Shown here one piece after another: positions 1-11,562 of a stretch of DNA of 64,000 nt. A program made the position numbers and the translations under genes. The stretch is from Paramesorhizobium endophyticum (GTDB lineage Bacteria; Pseudomonadota; Alphaproteobacteria; Rhizobiales; Rhizobiaceae), in assembly GCF_014640615.1 (NCBI RefSeq), contig NZ_BMHH01000010.1:1-64000 (forward strand), written 5' to 3'. Position 1 is the stretch's first letter. Each line of letters begins with the position of its first letter. Under the pieces are notes generated by a model that ran no database searches, was not told the origin of the DNA, and was given only the letters and a program-made list of their open reading frames with translations.

Positions 1-87
1 TCCCTCAGAATCTATTTTCCGCTAACTTGCAACAACGCTTTTATACTCATGTGCGATTCCCCTACCGCAAGGGGGAGGGAGGGCGCG

Positions 88-3024
<2,937 letters not shown>

Positions 3025-3125
3025 GGCGCCAATATGGAGAGAGTCAGCGAGAATGAAAAGGGCGCGGCGGGAAAGATGTCCCGGTTTCCATGAGGTTCCT
3101 CCTGACAGGGTGATGTCAGGAAGAT

Positions 3126-3272
3126 CTCCCTCCTTCCCCCTTGCGGGGAAGGTGCGCGCGTCAGCGGGCGGATGGGGGTGGTGACGGATGCGCTTTTGCT
3201 GAAGACAGTGGCGGTGCGTCACCACCCCCACCCGACCCTTCGGGCCACCCTCCCCGCAAGGGGGAGGGAGGG
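3126..3272. repeat. ~147-bp bulky inverted repeat, copy A
   Basis: Long imperfect inverted repeat with outer arms CTCCCTCCTTCCCCCTTGCG / CGCAAGGGGGAGGGAG, inner arms GATGGGGGTGGTGACG / GTCACCACCCCCACC, and a variable loop. Three other copies occur at 5721-5862, 8176-8321 and 14805-15006. It lies between uvrB and the SH3-domain gene. Confidence 0.85.
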
Positions 3273-3279
3273 CGCTAAA

Positions 3280-3846
3280 TTACCGCCCGTGCGGGCCGTC
3301 ACCCATGCGTCCGCGCCAGTCGCCGCGCCGCTCCCAGCGGCGGCCGTCACGCCAATCGCGCCGGTCGCGCCATTCACGGCGGTCGCGGGAGTGCCAGCGC
3401 GGACGGTCCCAGCGGTCGCGATCACGCCAGTGCCGGCGCTCCCAGCGATCGCGGTCACGCCAATGGCGGCGTTCCCAGCGGTCGTGGTCGCGGTCGGCGA
3501 TGGCGGCGCCGATCACTGCGCCCGCGATCAGCGGAATGCCGATGGCGGCGGCGGTGGAACCGAAATCATTGCCGGAATAGGTGGACGACCCCTCGCGCAT
3601 CGCCAGATAGCGGGAGGAGGCCCAACCGGACAATCCGCCATAATTAACCTGGCACCAGCCATAGCCCGCCGTGCAACCCGCGACATTGACCACGGCGCCA
3701 TTGGGTAAAGCCCCAAGCGCGGGATATCCCGAACTCGGCCCCGTGCGCACGTTCAGGTCGGTGGTAACCAGCGCCGTAGCGGCCTGCGCGGCGGTGGTGG
3801 CGAAGATGCCGACAGCCAGGGCGGCAGTTCTCAATAGTGATCTCAT
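3280..3846 (-). CDS. Secreted SH3-domain protein with Arg/Trp-rich repeat tail
   Basis: A 188-aa exported protein. An N-terminal signal peptide (MRSLLRTAALAVGIFATTAAQA) is followed by a bacterial SH3 domain (LNVRTGPSSGYPALGALPNG...WCQVNYGGLSGWASSRYL) of about 60 residues. The tail consists of tandem DRxRWERRHWRDRDR units, strongly basic and aromatic. SH3b domains usually bind peptidoglycan or protein partners in the envelope, so a cell-wall-associated role is inferred. Of two adjacent ATGs, the second (3846) was preferred because AAGGAG lies 6 nt upstream of it but only 3 nt from the first. Its substrate is not deducible. Confidence 0.85.
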   Translation of the reverse strand: MRSLLRTAALAVGIFATTAAQAATALVTTDLNVRTGPSSGYPALGALPNGAVVNVAGCTAGYGWCQVNYGGLSGWASSRYLAMREGSSTYSGNDFGSTAAAIGIPLIAGAVIGAAIADRDHDRWERRHWRDRDRWERRHWRDRDRWDRPRWHSRDRREWRDRRDWRDGRRWERRGDWRGRMGDGPHGR

Positions 3847-3968
3847 CATACTCTCCTTAACCCATCCCTCTGTCCGGGTTAACGGGGACTGAAGAGGCAT
3901 GTTCCCGGCAGAATAGTGTCTGGCCGCAGAAAGCCAATTCAATTTCGGTGCATTCCCGACAGGCTACT

Positions 3969-5126
3969 TTACCGGGGCAGGTCCGTGGCTGCCGTCAGTA
4001 TGCGCGTTGGCAGGTAGAGCACCAGCGAGGCCGCGCCGCGCAGGACCGAGGAGCCATCGGCAAGGATGGTTTCTCCGGGGGTAGGGCCTTCGCCTTCCAG
4101 TGTGCGCTCGGTCAGGCCGCCGCGTTTGACGAGGGTCATCAATGTCGGCGAGGAGGCGAAGACGTCATGGCCACCTTCATCGACATCGGACAGGTCGAGC
4201 ACGGTGATGCCGTTTTCCCTGAGCATGGCGATGTCGGAACCGCCGCCGACGCGGGGGTGGCCGCCGGTTATGCGGGAGGAGATGTTGAGCGCCCGGTCTT
4301 CCCGCGACACCAGCACGGCGAAGGGGCGCGGCAATTTGCCGATGTCCCGCACCTGTTCACGAAACACGTCGACATCGATATCGGGCGCGGCGAGCATCAC
4401 GCTGGTCAGCCTATCGATGGGGGCACGCCGCCCCGATATGGCAAGTGTGCGCAAGGCTTCCATCACCACCAGCGAGCCCATGGAATGGCCGACCAGAATG
4501 ATGCGCTTCGCCCTCGTTCGGCTGACAATCTCCAGCAGTTCCGCCAACCCATCCCGGGCGAAATTGGCGCTGTCGCGATCATAGACGTAAAGGCCAAGCG
4601 CGCCGGCGGAAGGCCAGGCATAGTGGACGGCGACGGATTTGAAGCCGTAATCGTGGATGAACTGCGCTTCGCGGAAAGTGCTGTCGGCGAAATTGTTGTT
4701 GTAGCCGTGCACGAACACCAGGATTTCCTGCTCGTTGGTCGGGCGCGCGGCGAGCGCCGCATTCAGCTTCTCTGCAAAAACCTTGCGGTTGTCATATGGC
4801 TGGAGGGCGACGGCGGCGAAATATTTGGCGGGATCGGGCACGCGATCGGTTTTCTCGACGATGCCGCTCTTGTGGGTGGGCGGAATGCCGACATCCACGC
4901 GCGCGAAATTGAGCGCGAGCGAGCGCTTGGCGTTATAGGGCAGGGAGAGATTGTCCGACCGCTGGCGGGTGGTGGCGACGTAAACCGGTACGACGGCAGC
5001 CGGTTTCTCACCCATGCGGACCATGGCGGCTTCGGCGCGGGGGCCGGCCCACAGGACGGCGCGTCCGCTGCATCCCGCCAGAGAGAGGGCCATCAGCAGG
5101 AATAGGCCAAGTCGTGCTGCGATCAT
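3969..5126 (-). CDS. DUF900 alpha/beta-hydrolase lipoprotein
   Basis: A 385-aa lipoprotein: signal peptide with lipobox LAGC near residue 18 (MIAARLGLFLLMALSLAGCSG). The body is a DUF900-type alpha/beta hydrolase with the oxyanion segment VFVHGYNNNF, the aromatic WPSAG step and the nucleophile elbow GHSMGS. It is predicted to be an esterase or lipase anchored in the envelope; the substrate is unknown. GGAG lies 5 nt before the ATG. The gene reads toward the SH3-domain gene and is divergent from the thioesterase at 5322. Length and motif order are normal for the family. Confidence 0.88.
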   Translation of the reverse strand: MIAARLGLFLLMALSLAGCSGRAVLWAGPRAEAAMVRMGEKPAAVVPVYVATTRQRSDNLSLPYNAKRSLALNFARVDVGIPPTHKSGIVEKTDRVPDPAKYFAAVALQPYDNRKVFAEKLNAALAARPTNEQEILVFVHGYNNNFADSTFREAQFIHDYGFKSVAVHYAWPSAGALGLYVYDRDSANFARDGLAELLEIVSRTRAKRIILVGHSMGSLVVMEALRTLAISGRRAPIDRLTSVMLAAPDIDVDVFREQVRDIGKLPRPFAVLVSREDRALNISSRITGGHPRVGGGSDIAMLRENGITVLDLSDVDEGGHDVFASSPTLMTLVKRGGLTERTLEGEGPTPGETILADGSSVLRGAASLVLYLPTRILTAATDLPR

Positions 5127-5321
5127 TCGGTCTCCGGCGGTCCCCGCATACGCCCAGCCAAATTATGGACGCGATTGAGTCGGAAAAGACCAGCAATAAT
5201 GCTGCACTGCAACCCGCGCGCAGCCGCTATCCACTGGCGAATGGCTCTTTCCAGCGATGTTCCCCTGCATCCATCATGGTGATAGAGACGATTCTCATTC
5301 CATTCTCTGAAAGGACAATCG

Positions 5322-5705
5322 ATGAAGGAAGCGAAACCCACGGGTGTTCTGACCCTGCGCACCCAGGCCATGCCGAAGGACGCAAATGCGGCGGGAGATA
5401 TTTTCGGCGGCTGGGTGATGTCGCAGATGGATATTGCCGGCGCGGTCAGGGCGGCGGAACGGGCAGGCGGTCGCGTCGTCACCGCCGCCGTGAACCAGAT
5501 GTCCTTCGCCAAGCCCGTCAAGATCGGCGATACGCTCTGCGTCTATACGGATATCGTCCGCGTCGGGCGCACCTCGATCACGCTTCGCGTCGAGGCCTGG
5601 GCGCAGCGCTATCTGACGCTCAACATGGAACTGGTGACGCACGCCGAATTCGTCATGGTGGCGCTGGACCTGAACGGGAAGCCGAAGGCGGTTCCTGCGG
5701 AGTAG
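5322..5705 (+). CDS. Acyl-CoA thioesterase, YciA-like hotdog
   Basis: A 127-aa single hotdog-fold thioesterase. The segments MPKDANAAGDIFGGWVMSQMD and VNQMSFAKPVKIGD are typical of the YciA/BFIT acyl-CoA hydrolase group; the conserved acid is the Asp of the first block. It would hydrolyse short to medium acyl-CoA in the cytoplasm as a homohexamer (family knowledge). AAAGGA precedes the ATG. It is probably monocistronic, since a repeat element starts 15 bp after the stop. Confidence 0.9.
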   Translation: MKEAKPTGVLTLRTQAMPKDANAAGDIFGGWVMSQMDIAGAVRAAERAGGRVVTAAVNQMSFAKPVKIGDTLCVYTDIVRVGRTSITLRVEAWAQRYLTLNMELVTHAEFVMVALDLNGKPKAVPAE

Positions 5706-5720
5706 GGCGGCCACGCGCGC

Positions 5721-5862
5721 ACCCTCCCCCTTGCGGGGAGGGTGGCCCGAAGGGCCGGATGGGGGTGGTGACGTTTGCGCCACGGTCTTCGAAGCAAGCG
5801 CATCCGTCACCACCCCCATCCGCCCGCTCCCGCGGGCACCTTCCCCGCAAGGGGGAAGGAGG
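5721..5862. repeat. ~142-bp bulky inverted repeat, copy B
   Basis: Same family as 3126-3272: outer arms CCCTCCCCCTTGCGGGGAGG and CCTTCCCCGCAAGGGGGAAGG, inner GATGGGGGTGGTGACG / CGTCACCACCCCCATC. It lies between the convergent thioesterase and extensin-like genes and may also act as a transcription barrier. Confidence 0.85.
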
Positions 5863-5866
5863 CTCT

Positions 5867-6640
5867 TTACCGGCACGCTCTGTACCCATTCCGCCGCTGC
5901 ATTAGATCGAAGTGGAAGTGATCCGCGTGTTCCCGGTTGTAGCCCGGCCCTAGCACGGTGGTGAAATAATCGCAGGCTTCGGAGCGGACGCTGTTGAGCA
6001 GTCCGCGCTTGCGGAAGGAGAACCAGCCCGGCTTCTCTACCTTGATGAGGTCGCCATTGTTCAGGCGGATGCGGGTGACGTCGATGGCGTTTCCGCGTGA
6101 GTGCTCCGACATCTTTGCGCCGCGCCGGTGGTTCATGGTGCGGCAGGAATAGCCGCCGGCATTGTAGATGGTATTGACGCCCGAGAGATAGCGGAAGCGG
6201 GTCGACGGTACGAGATCGCCCTTGACCCAGCGGGCGAACGCCTCGGTGACGGCGCAATTGAGCTTGGCGGCGGGCTGGAAGCGGATCGCCCTCCCGGCGA
6301 AACCGGATACGAGGATGGGATTGTCGATGCGGCAGGTGCCACCGTCATTGATCGGGGGTAGCTCGGTGAAGACAACGCCCAGCCGCTTCAACCGCACGCG
6401 ACAGGCCATCTCGCCGGAGGATTGGGCGTAGAGATTTTCGGCCGCCGTGACCGGGTTTTCGACGCGCGGCTGGAAACCGTAATCCGCCTGAGCGTCCTCG
6501 ACCGGGGCGGCAAGCGACATGCCGACATCCGCCTCTGGCCGGCGCACTGTTTCGCGCGAGCATGAGGCCATCAAGACCGTTGCACAGATGATAAATAGCG
6601 TGGCGAGCCGATACGGCCGCGGGGACAACGCAATACTCAT
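5867..6640 (-). CDS. Extensin-like C-terminal domain lipoprotein
   Basis: A 257-aa lipoprotein with lipobox LMASC at about residue 26. The mature part is an extensin-like C-terminal domain (Pfam family of that name), with the M15-peptidase-like signature SEHSRGNAIDV and the downstream HADHFHFD. This suggests a metal-dependent peptidoglycan amidase or carboxypeptidase-type fold acting in the periplasm. Cysteines at CRVRLKRLG, TCRIDNP, NCAVTEAF and the terminal YRACR are typical of the family and probably form disulfides. The catalytic role is inferred from the family; no substrate can be named. Confidence 0.88.
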   Translation of the reverse strand: MSIALSPRPYRLATLFIICATVLMASCSRETVRRPEADVGMSLAAPVEDAQADYGFQPRVENPVTAAENLYAQSSGEMACRVRLKRLGVVFTELPPINDGGTCRIDNPILVSGFAGRAIRFQPAAKLNCAVTEAFARWVKGDLVPSTRFRYLSGVNTIYNAGGYSCRTMNHRRGAKMSEHSRGNAIDVTRIRLNNGDLIKVEKPGWFSFRKRGLLNSVRSEACDYFTTVLGPGYNREHADHFHFDLMQRRNGYRACR

Positions 6641-6863
6641 GTCCGTCTTTCCATCCCGCGCCCCGGGGAGGGCGAGTGCTCCATTGATGGTGTGAGACGG
6701 ACGATAAGCGCCAAGCGTAAAGGAAGCTTAAGCGGCTTGGTTAAGGGCTGTGTCCGAAAAGCGGCAGCGGGTTGAATTCGGCGTGAATGGTGGGCTTCGC
6801 GCTTGCATTATGCGTGGCTCTCAATGCAATGGCGGCCATTATTCATTTTATCCCGGATGCCAT

Positions 6864-7214
6864 ATGCGGTTTCTGCTTTCTCCTTCCGTCCTGCCCATTT
6901 TGATGCTGGCGGCCTCGAATGTGTTCATGACATTCGCCTGGTATGGGCATTTGAAATTTCCCAAGGCGTCTTTGGTTACGGTCGTTCTCATCAGCTGGGG
7001 CATTGCGCTCGTCGAATATTGCCTGGCGGTCCCGGCCAACCGGATCGGCCATGGCATCTATTCGACGGCGCAGCTGAAGACGATACAGGAGGTCATCACG
7101 CTCACGGTTTTTGTGGCGTTCTCCGTGCTTTACCTCAAGGAGCCGCTGACCTGGCAGCATCTCCTCGGTTTCGCGCTCATTGCCTGCGGCGCTGCTTTGA
7201 TCTTCAAGGCTTAG
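6864..7214 (+). CDS. DUF486 (DMT-type) small membrane protein
   Basis: A 116-aa protein with four hydrophobic segments, closely matching the DUF486 family of short DMT-like membrane proteins (AASNVFMTFAWYGHLKF, SWGIALVEYCLAVPANRIGH, IQEVITLTVF). The start at 6864 was chosen because it gives the family's usual length; an upstream in-frame ATG at 6750 adds a non-conserved stretch. The stop overlaps the stop of the convergent EamA gene by 3 nt. The transported substrate is unknown. Confidence 0.85.
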   Translation: MRFLLSPSVLPILMLAASNVFMTFAWYGHLKFPKASLVTVVLISWGIALVEYCLAVPANRIGHGIYSTAQLKTIQEVITLTVFVAFSVLYLKEPLTWQHLLGFALIACGAALIFKA

Positions 7215-8095
7215 GCGGCCCGGCGCGCCCGCATCATCGGAACGAGCTCGACGGCGAGCATCGCGGCGAAGATCAGCGCGCATCCGGCGATGCCCGAGGG
7301 CGGCAGGCGGTCGCCCAGCAGCAATGCGCCGAAGAGGGCGGCGAACAGCGCTTCCGACGACAGGAATATCGCCGCCTGCGGGGCAGTGGTGTAGCGCTGG
7401 CCGACTGCCTGCAATGTGAAGGCGATGCCCGACGAGAAGACGCCGGCAAAGAGGATTTCCGGCGCGGCGGCCCGCATCCCGTTCCAGTCGATGCCTTCCT
7501 GCACGAGGGCCAGCGCGAGGCCGAGCACGGCGCAGAGCGTGAACTGAACGAGGCAGAGCATCATCGGCCTTCCGGTTCGGTTGGCGTAGCGCGTAACGAA
7601 GACAACCTGCAGCGCCCAGAAGACGGCACCGAGAATGACCATCCAGTCGCCTGGAATCAGGGCTTCGAGCGCGCTGCCGGAGAGGAGCCATATTCCGGCG
7701 AGCGCCGCAATGGCGCAGGGCCAGATGATCGGGTGCGGCCAATGGCGGAACAGGATGATGCCGACGAACGGCACCATCACCACATAAAGCCCGGTCAGGA
7801 AACCCGCATTGGTGACCGACGTCGTCAGCATGCCGAATTGCTGCGCGGCGATGCCGGCGAAGAGCAGAAGGCCGATGAACAGGAAGCCGAAATGGTCTGA
7901 GGATTTCAGCGCCCTATGAGCCTGCCGCGCCTCACGCAGCGCAAGCGGCAGCACGGTGAGCGCCGCCAGCACAAAACGCAGGCCGATGAACATCAACGGG
8001 CCGATGCTCGCCATCGCGGTCGATTGCGCGACGAAGCCAAGGCCCCATATCGCGCCCGCAAGGAGAAGCAGCAGATTGGCGCGACTGCGCGGCAT
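7211..8095 (-). CDS. EamA-family DMT transporter
   Basis: A 294-aa inner-membrane permease with ten predicted TM segments in two EamA repeats (first repeat from LLLLLAGAIWGLGF, second from WALQVVFVTRYANR). Family members export amino acids, metabolites or drugs; nothing here identifies the substrate. AGGAG lies 6 nt before the ATG. The final residues MMRARRAA form a short basic cytoplasmic tail. Confidence 0.88.
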   Translation of the reverse strand: MPRSRANLLLLLAGAIWGLGFVAQSTAMASIGPLMFIGLRFVLAALTVLPLALREARQAHRALKSSDHFGFLFIGLLLFAGIAAQQFGMLTTSVTNAGFLTGLYVVMVPFVGIILFRHWPHPIIWPCAIAALAGIWLLSGSALEALIPGDWMVILGAVFWALQVVFVTRYANRTGRPMMLCLVQFTLCAVLGLALALVQEGIDWNGMRAAAPEILFAGVFSSGIAFTLQAVGQRYTTAPQAAIFLSSEALFAALFGALLLGDRLPPSGIAGCALIFAAMLAVELVPMMRARRAA

Positions 8096-8175
8096 GGGGG
8101 CTCCTGATCGACTGGTTTGTTCTGCGCGGAAATTAATTATGCGGGCGGGACGGCGCGGCCCTTTGTCCTGCCTGG

Positions 8176-8321
8176 CTCCCTCCTTCCCCCTTGCGGGGAA
8201 GGTGCCCGCGTTAGCGGGCGGATGGGGGTGGTGACGTTCGCGCTTGCTTCGAAGACCCTAGCGCAAACGTCACCACCCCCACCCGACCCTTCGGGCCACC
8301 CTCCCCGCAAGGGGGAGGGAG
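8176..8321. repeat. ~146-bp bulky inverted repeat, copy C
   Basis: Third copy of the family at 3126-3272, the closest to copy A in arm sequence. Its left arm starts CTCCCTCCTTCCCCCTTGCG. It lies between the EamA gene start and the stop of the sugar dehydrogenase. Confidence 0.85.
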
Positions 8322-8335
8322 CCAAAGCCGCGTCA

Positions 8336-9469
8336 CTATTCCGCCCGAGACAGCCTAACAATGGACGCATCATCGCCATCGGAGAGCAGGTACACCGACC
8401 CGTCAGGAGCCACGCGGACATCGCGGATACGGCCGAACTTGCCCTCCAGCAGCCGTTCTTCGCCTGATATCTTCCCCTTTTCATCCCGGTCGAGGCGCAC
8501 GAGCATCTCATATTTCAACGCGCCGGCCAGAAGGTCGCCCTTCCATTCGGGGAACATCTCGCCTTCATAGACGGCGAGGCCGGACGGCGCGATGGACGGG
8601 TCCCAGTAATGAAGCGGCTGCTCATAGCCCTCTGCCGCCGTGCCGATGCCGATCTTCGCTCCGGAATAGTGAACGCCATAGCCGATCCGCGGCCAGCCAT
8701 AGTTCTTGCCTGCCTCGGGGCTGTTGACCTCGTCGCCGCCGCGCGGACCGTGCTCGGTGACGAGAAGTGCATCGGTGAGCGGATCCCAGGCGGCGCCTTG
8801 CGCGTTGCGATGGCCTTTCGACCAGATCTGCGGCAGGCCCTTACCGCCATCGGCGAAGGGATTGTTGGCGGGCACCGAGCCATCGGCATTGATGCGCAGA
8901 ACCGAACCGGCGGGATCCGAAAAGTCTTGCGCGCGCTCCATGTCGCCGCGCTCGCCGAAGGTGACGAACAGCGTACCATCGGGCGCGATGACGATGCGCG
9001 AGCCGAAATGCTGGCCGCGCGAGGTCTTTTTCTTTGTCGAAAACAGCGTCTTCACATCGGTGAGACGGGCCTTGCCGCCATCCCGTTCAAGCCGCGCGCT
9101 GGCGATTGCCGTGCCGGCTCCGCCATCGCCCGGCTCGGAAAAGGTGAAATAGATCGTGCCGCTCTTGGCGAAATCCGGCGCGAGCGCCACATCGAGCAAG
9201 CCGCCCTGGCCGTTGTCCCAGACTTCGGGCACGCCGTCTACGGGTTCGGAAACCTTGCCATTGCTGACAATGCGCATGGTTCCGGCTTTTTCGGTGACGA
9301 GCAGCGCGCCATCCGGCAGGAAGGCGAGGCTCCAGGGCGAGGCGAGGCCGGTCGCCACGGTCTCGGCCTCGATCCGGGCCTTCTGCGTGGTGAACTCCTG
9401 CGCGCCGGCGCTGGACAGGCCGGCAATGGTGAAGAGGGCGGCTAGGGCAGTCGTCGTTCTGTTCATCAT
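8336..9469 (-). CDS. PQQ-dependent aldose sugar dehydrogenase (YliI-like), periplasmic
   Basis: A 377-aa exported six-bladed beta-propeller of the glucose/sorbosone dehydrogenase family. The signal peptide ends near SSAGAQ; the core shows ASPWSLAFLPDGALLVTEK, GQGGLLDVALAPDF, GQHFGSRIVIAPDG, WSKGHRNAQGAAWDP and EHGPRGGDEVN, which are the blade and PQQ/Ca-site blocks of soluble aldose dehydrogenases. It would oxidise sugars in the periplasm with PQQ supplied externally or by other loci. The start lies in an ATG cluster (9475, 9469, 9466) without a clear Shine-Dalgarno sequence; the second was chosen. An open frame continues upstream to 10333 only by chance. Confidence 0.9.
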   Translation of the reverse strand: MMNRTTTALAALFTIAGLSSAGAQEFTTQKARIEAETVATGLASPWSLAFLPDGALLVTEKAGTMRIVSNGKVSEPVDGVPEVWDNGQGGLLDVALAPDFAKSGTIYFTFSEPGDGGAGTAIASARLERDGGKARLTDVKTLFSTKKKTSRGQHFGSRIVIAPDGTLFVTFGERGDMERAQDFSDPAGSVLRINADGSVPANNPFADGGKGLPQIWSKGHRNAQGAAWDPLTDALLVTEHGPRGGDEVNSPEAGKNYGWPRIGYGVHYSGAKIGIGTAAEGYEQPLHYWDPSIAPSGLAVYEGEMFPEWKGDLLAGALKYEMLVRLDRDEKGKISGEERLLEGKFGRIRDVRVAPDGSVYLLSDGDDASIVRLSRAE

Positions 9470-9582
9470 GAACATGAATTTAGCGACGCATTGACAGGTA
9501 TCAAGCCAGCGGAGCGCGCCCTCGTAATTTTTCTTCGTGAAATCGTTGTAATCAGTGCTATATATTAGGCAGGATGATTTGG

Positions 9583-9621
9583 ACGGTTCCGAGGCTTTGC
9601 TTCGGGGGCCGTTTTCTTTTT
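9583..9621 (+). promoter_or_regulatory. Terminator-like hairpin in the greA leader
   Basis: An imperfect stem ACGGTTCCGAGGC / GCTTCGGGGGCCGT is followed by TTTTCTTTTT. It lies about 55 nt upstream of greA and downstream of an AT-rich segment (TGCTATATATTAGG) that could hold the -10 region. A second hairpin, GCCGC-TTTGCAAG-GCGGC, follows at about 9632-9649. Premature termination before greA is possible; this is inference. Confidence 0.45.
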
Positions 9622-9676
9622 GTGTCCAGTCGCCGCTTTGCAAGGCGGCATAGGTTGAGGGAAAGGAAATTTGAGC

Positions 9677-10150
9677 ATGGAAAAGTTCCCGATGACCCAA
9701 GGCGGTTTCGACAAGCTCAAGGACGAGCTTCGCTGGCGTCAGCAGGAGGAACGGCCGCGCATCATCGACGCGATTTCCGAGGCGCGCGCCCATGGCGATC
9801 TTTCCGAGAATGCCGAGTATCACGCGGCGAAGGAAGCGCAGAGCCTGAACGAGGGCCGCATCGGCGAGCTCGAGGATTATATCGCGCGCGCGGAAGTGAT
9901 CGATATTTCCAAGCTTTCCGGCGACAAGATCAAGTTCGGCGCCACGGTGACGATGATCGACGAGGATACCGAAGAGGAGAAGGTCTACCAGATCGTCGGC
10001 GACCAGGAAGCCGATGTGAAGCAGGGCCGAATCTCCATCTCCTCGCCCATCGCGCGGGCGCTTATCGGCAAGAGCGAGGGCGACACCATCGAGGTGAACG
10101 CACCCGGCGGCTCGCGGTCCTATGAGATCATCGGGCTGAAATATTCGTAA
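9677..10150 (+). CDS. greA: Transcription elongation factor GreA
   Basis: Cleavage-stimulating factor that rescues backtracked RNA polymerase through the secondary channel. The 157-aa protein has the N-terminal coiled coil carrying the acidic tip ([21 protein letters not shown]) and the C-terminal FKBP-like domain ([18 protein letters not shown]), all at normal length. The ATG at 9677 was preferred to a TTG at 9671 because AAAGGA is then 9 nt away. The leader contains the hairpins described at 9583-9621. Confidence 0.96.
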   Translation: MEKFPMTQGGFDKLKDELRWRQQEERPRIIDAISEARAHGDLSENAEYHAAKEAQSLNEGRIGELEDYIARAEVIDISKLSGDKIKFGATVTMIDEDTEEEKVYQIVGDQEADVKQGRISISSPIARALIGKSEGDTIEVNAPGGSRSYEIIGLKYS

Positions 10151-10196
10151 GGGATTGGTGCTCGTCAGAGGGGTCGTGTTTTGATGGATGCGCGAG

Positions 10197-10416
10197 GCGC
10201 CCCCCTCTGCCCTGCCGGAGTTCGTCGCTGGAAAAGCCAAATCGTTGGCTTTTCCTCGGCCTTCGGCCGAACGCTCCTTAACCCCCGCAAGGGGGGAGAT
10301 TGGCTGGCACGACCTGCGGCATTCATCTTGCAACGTTTGCGATTGGCATCGAGTATTGATGAAGGCGTAATCTCCCCCCTTGCGGGGGAGATGTCCGGCA
10401 GGACAGAGGGGGGCGC
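10197..10416. repeat. Long inverted repeat (second family) carrying a nested 62-bp element
   Basis: Outer arms GCGCCCCCCTCTGCCCTGCC and GGCAGGACAGAGGGGGGCGC enclose a second pair of arms, CCCCCGCAAGGGGGGAGA / TCTCCCCCCTTGCGGGGG. A 62-bp self-complementary element interrupts the left arm at 10220-10281. The whole unit fills most of the greA-lpcC gap (10151-10470); nothing else was seen there except the lpcC ribosome-binding site. Confidence 0.8.
10220..10281. repeat. Nested 62-bp mini-element, copy 1
   Basis: Starts GTTCG and ends near CGAACGCTCCTTAA. It contains the perfect hairpin GAAAAGCCAA-ATCG-TTGGCTTTTC and the palindrome TCGGCCTTCGGCCGA. The same unit occurs at 14924-14985 inside a different host repeat, in both cases directly before the CCCCGCAAGGGGG stem. 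Confidence 0.8.
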
Positions 10417-10470
10417 TGTCCCGCTGAAATATCCGTTTAGAGTGCTCTGTTCGCTCGGAAAGGCACAGCC

Positions 10471-11535
10471 ATGCCAGAGCGCATAACGGATATCGAGATC
10501 GTTGCGCCCAATTTCAAGCGCCAGCTTTCGGGGGTAACCTCGACCATCGTGCAGCTTATTCCGCTGCAACGGCGGATGGGCCTCCGCATCGCGACGATGG
10601 GGCCCGGCCTGCCGGACGGATTGCCGAAACTCGGCTGGCTGTCCCTCCTGCAATTCTGGAAAAGGCCGAAGCGGCGCGCGCATCGCATCTGGCACGCGCG
10701 GCGCAACAATGAGATGGTGGCGGGCGTCATCATGCGCGATGTGCTGCGCATGCCGCTGCGCCTTGTCTTTACCTCCGCCGCCCAGCGCAACCACAAGCCT
10801 TTCACCAAATGGCTGATCCGCCGCATGGACGCGGTGATCGCCACCAGCGCGCGGTCCGGCAGCTATCTGGAAGTGCCGCATACCGTCATCATGCATGGCG
10901 TCGATACGGAGCGCTTCCACCCGCCGCACACGGGGGAGGACGAGTTCGCCGCTTCCGGTCTGCCGGGGCGTTATGCCATCGGCTGTTTCGGGCGGGTACG
11001 TCATCAGAAGGGTACGGATCTGTTCGTCGATGCGATGATCGCGCTGCTGCCCGATTATCCCGACTGGACGGCTGTTATCACCGGGCGCACAACGGCGGAA
11101 CACAAGGCTTTTGAGGATGATCTCAAGGCGCGCATCGCCAAGGCCGGATTGCAGGACCGTATCGTTTTTCTGGGCGAGGTGCCGGATATCAAGGTCTGGT
11201 ACCGGCGGCTTTCGCTCTATGTCGCGCCATCGCGCAATGAAGGCTTCGGCCTCACCCCGCTTGAAGCCGGAGCTTCGCGCACGGCGTCGGTGACGAGCGA
11301 TGCCGGCGCTTATGCCGAAATGATCGAGACGGGAAAGACCGGCGCCGTAGTGCCTGCGGGCGACGGCGCGGCGTTACGCGAGGCAATTCGCCCCTATCTC
11401 GCCGACCCCGCCTTGGCAATCGCCCATGGCGACAATGCGCTCGCCCATGTGCGGGAGAATTTCCCGCTGGATAAGGAGGCGAGGGCGATCGGGGAGGTGT
11501 ATGGGAAGGTCAGTGAGATAGTGAGTAGTGAGTAG
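10471..11535 (+). CDS. lpcC: LPS core mannosyltransferase LpcC
   Basis: GT4-family glycosyltransferase of 354 aa that adds mannose to the inner LPS core, at the cytoplasmic face of the inner membrane (known for Rhizobium and Brucella LpcC). Recognised from EVIAPNFKR-like (here EIVAPNFKR), LSGVTSTIVQLIPLQ, HARRNNEMVAGVIMRDVLRMPL, TSAAQR and the donor-site blocks GCFGRVRHQKGTDLF and APSRNEGFGLTPLEA, whose two Glu residues form the EX7E motif. GGAAAGG lies 7 nt upstream of the ATG. The last codons run into a palindrome shared with the end of the convergent lrp gene. Confidence 0.9.
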   Translation: MPERITDIEIVAPNFKRQLSGVTSTIVQLIPLQRRMGLRIATMGPGLPDGLPKLGWLSLLQFWKRPKRRAHRIWHARRNNEMVAGVIMRDVLRMPLRLVFTSAAQRNHKPFTKWLIRRMDAVIATSARSGSYLEVPHTVIMHGVDTERFHPPHTGEDEFAASGLPGRYAIGCFGRVRHQKGTDLFVDAMIALLPDYPDWTAVITGRTTAEHKAFEDDLKARIAKAGLQDRIVFLGEVPDIKVWYRRLSLYVAPSRNEGFGLTPLEAGASRTASVTSDAGAYAEMIETGKTGAVVPAGDGAALREAIRPYLADPALAIAHGDNALAHVRENFPLDKEARAIGEVYGKVSEIVSSE

Positions 11536-11561
11536 AGGTTTCTCCTGCCCACTATCTCACT
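11512..11561. terminator. Palindrome at convergent lpcC/lrp ends
   Basis: Perfect 12-bp arms AGTGAGATAGTG (11512-11523) and CACTATCTCACT (11550-11561). The left arm overlaps the last codons of lpcC, and tandem GTGAGTAGTGAGTAG units follow it. It could serve as a bidirectional stem for the convergent genes, though no long T-run is present. Confidence 0.5.
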
Positions 11562-11562
11562 C

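Noticed and set aside
9470-10333. Upstream extension of the sugar dehydrogenase frame
   Set aside because: The frame runs through greA in antisense and through a repeat element; the signal peptide begins at about 9469, giving normal family length.
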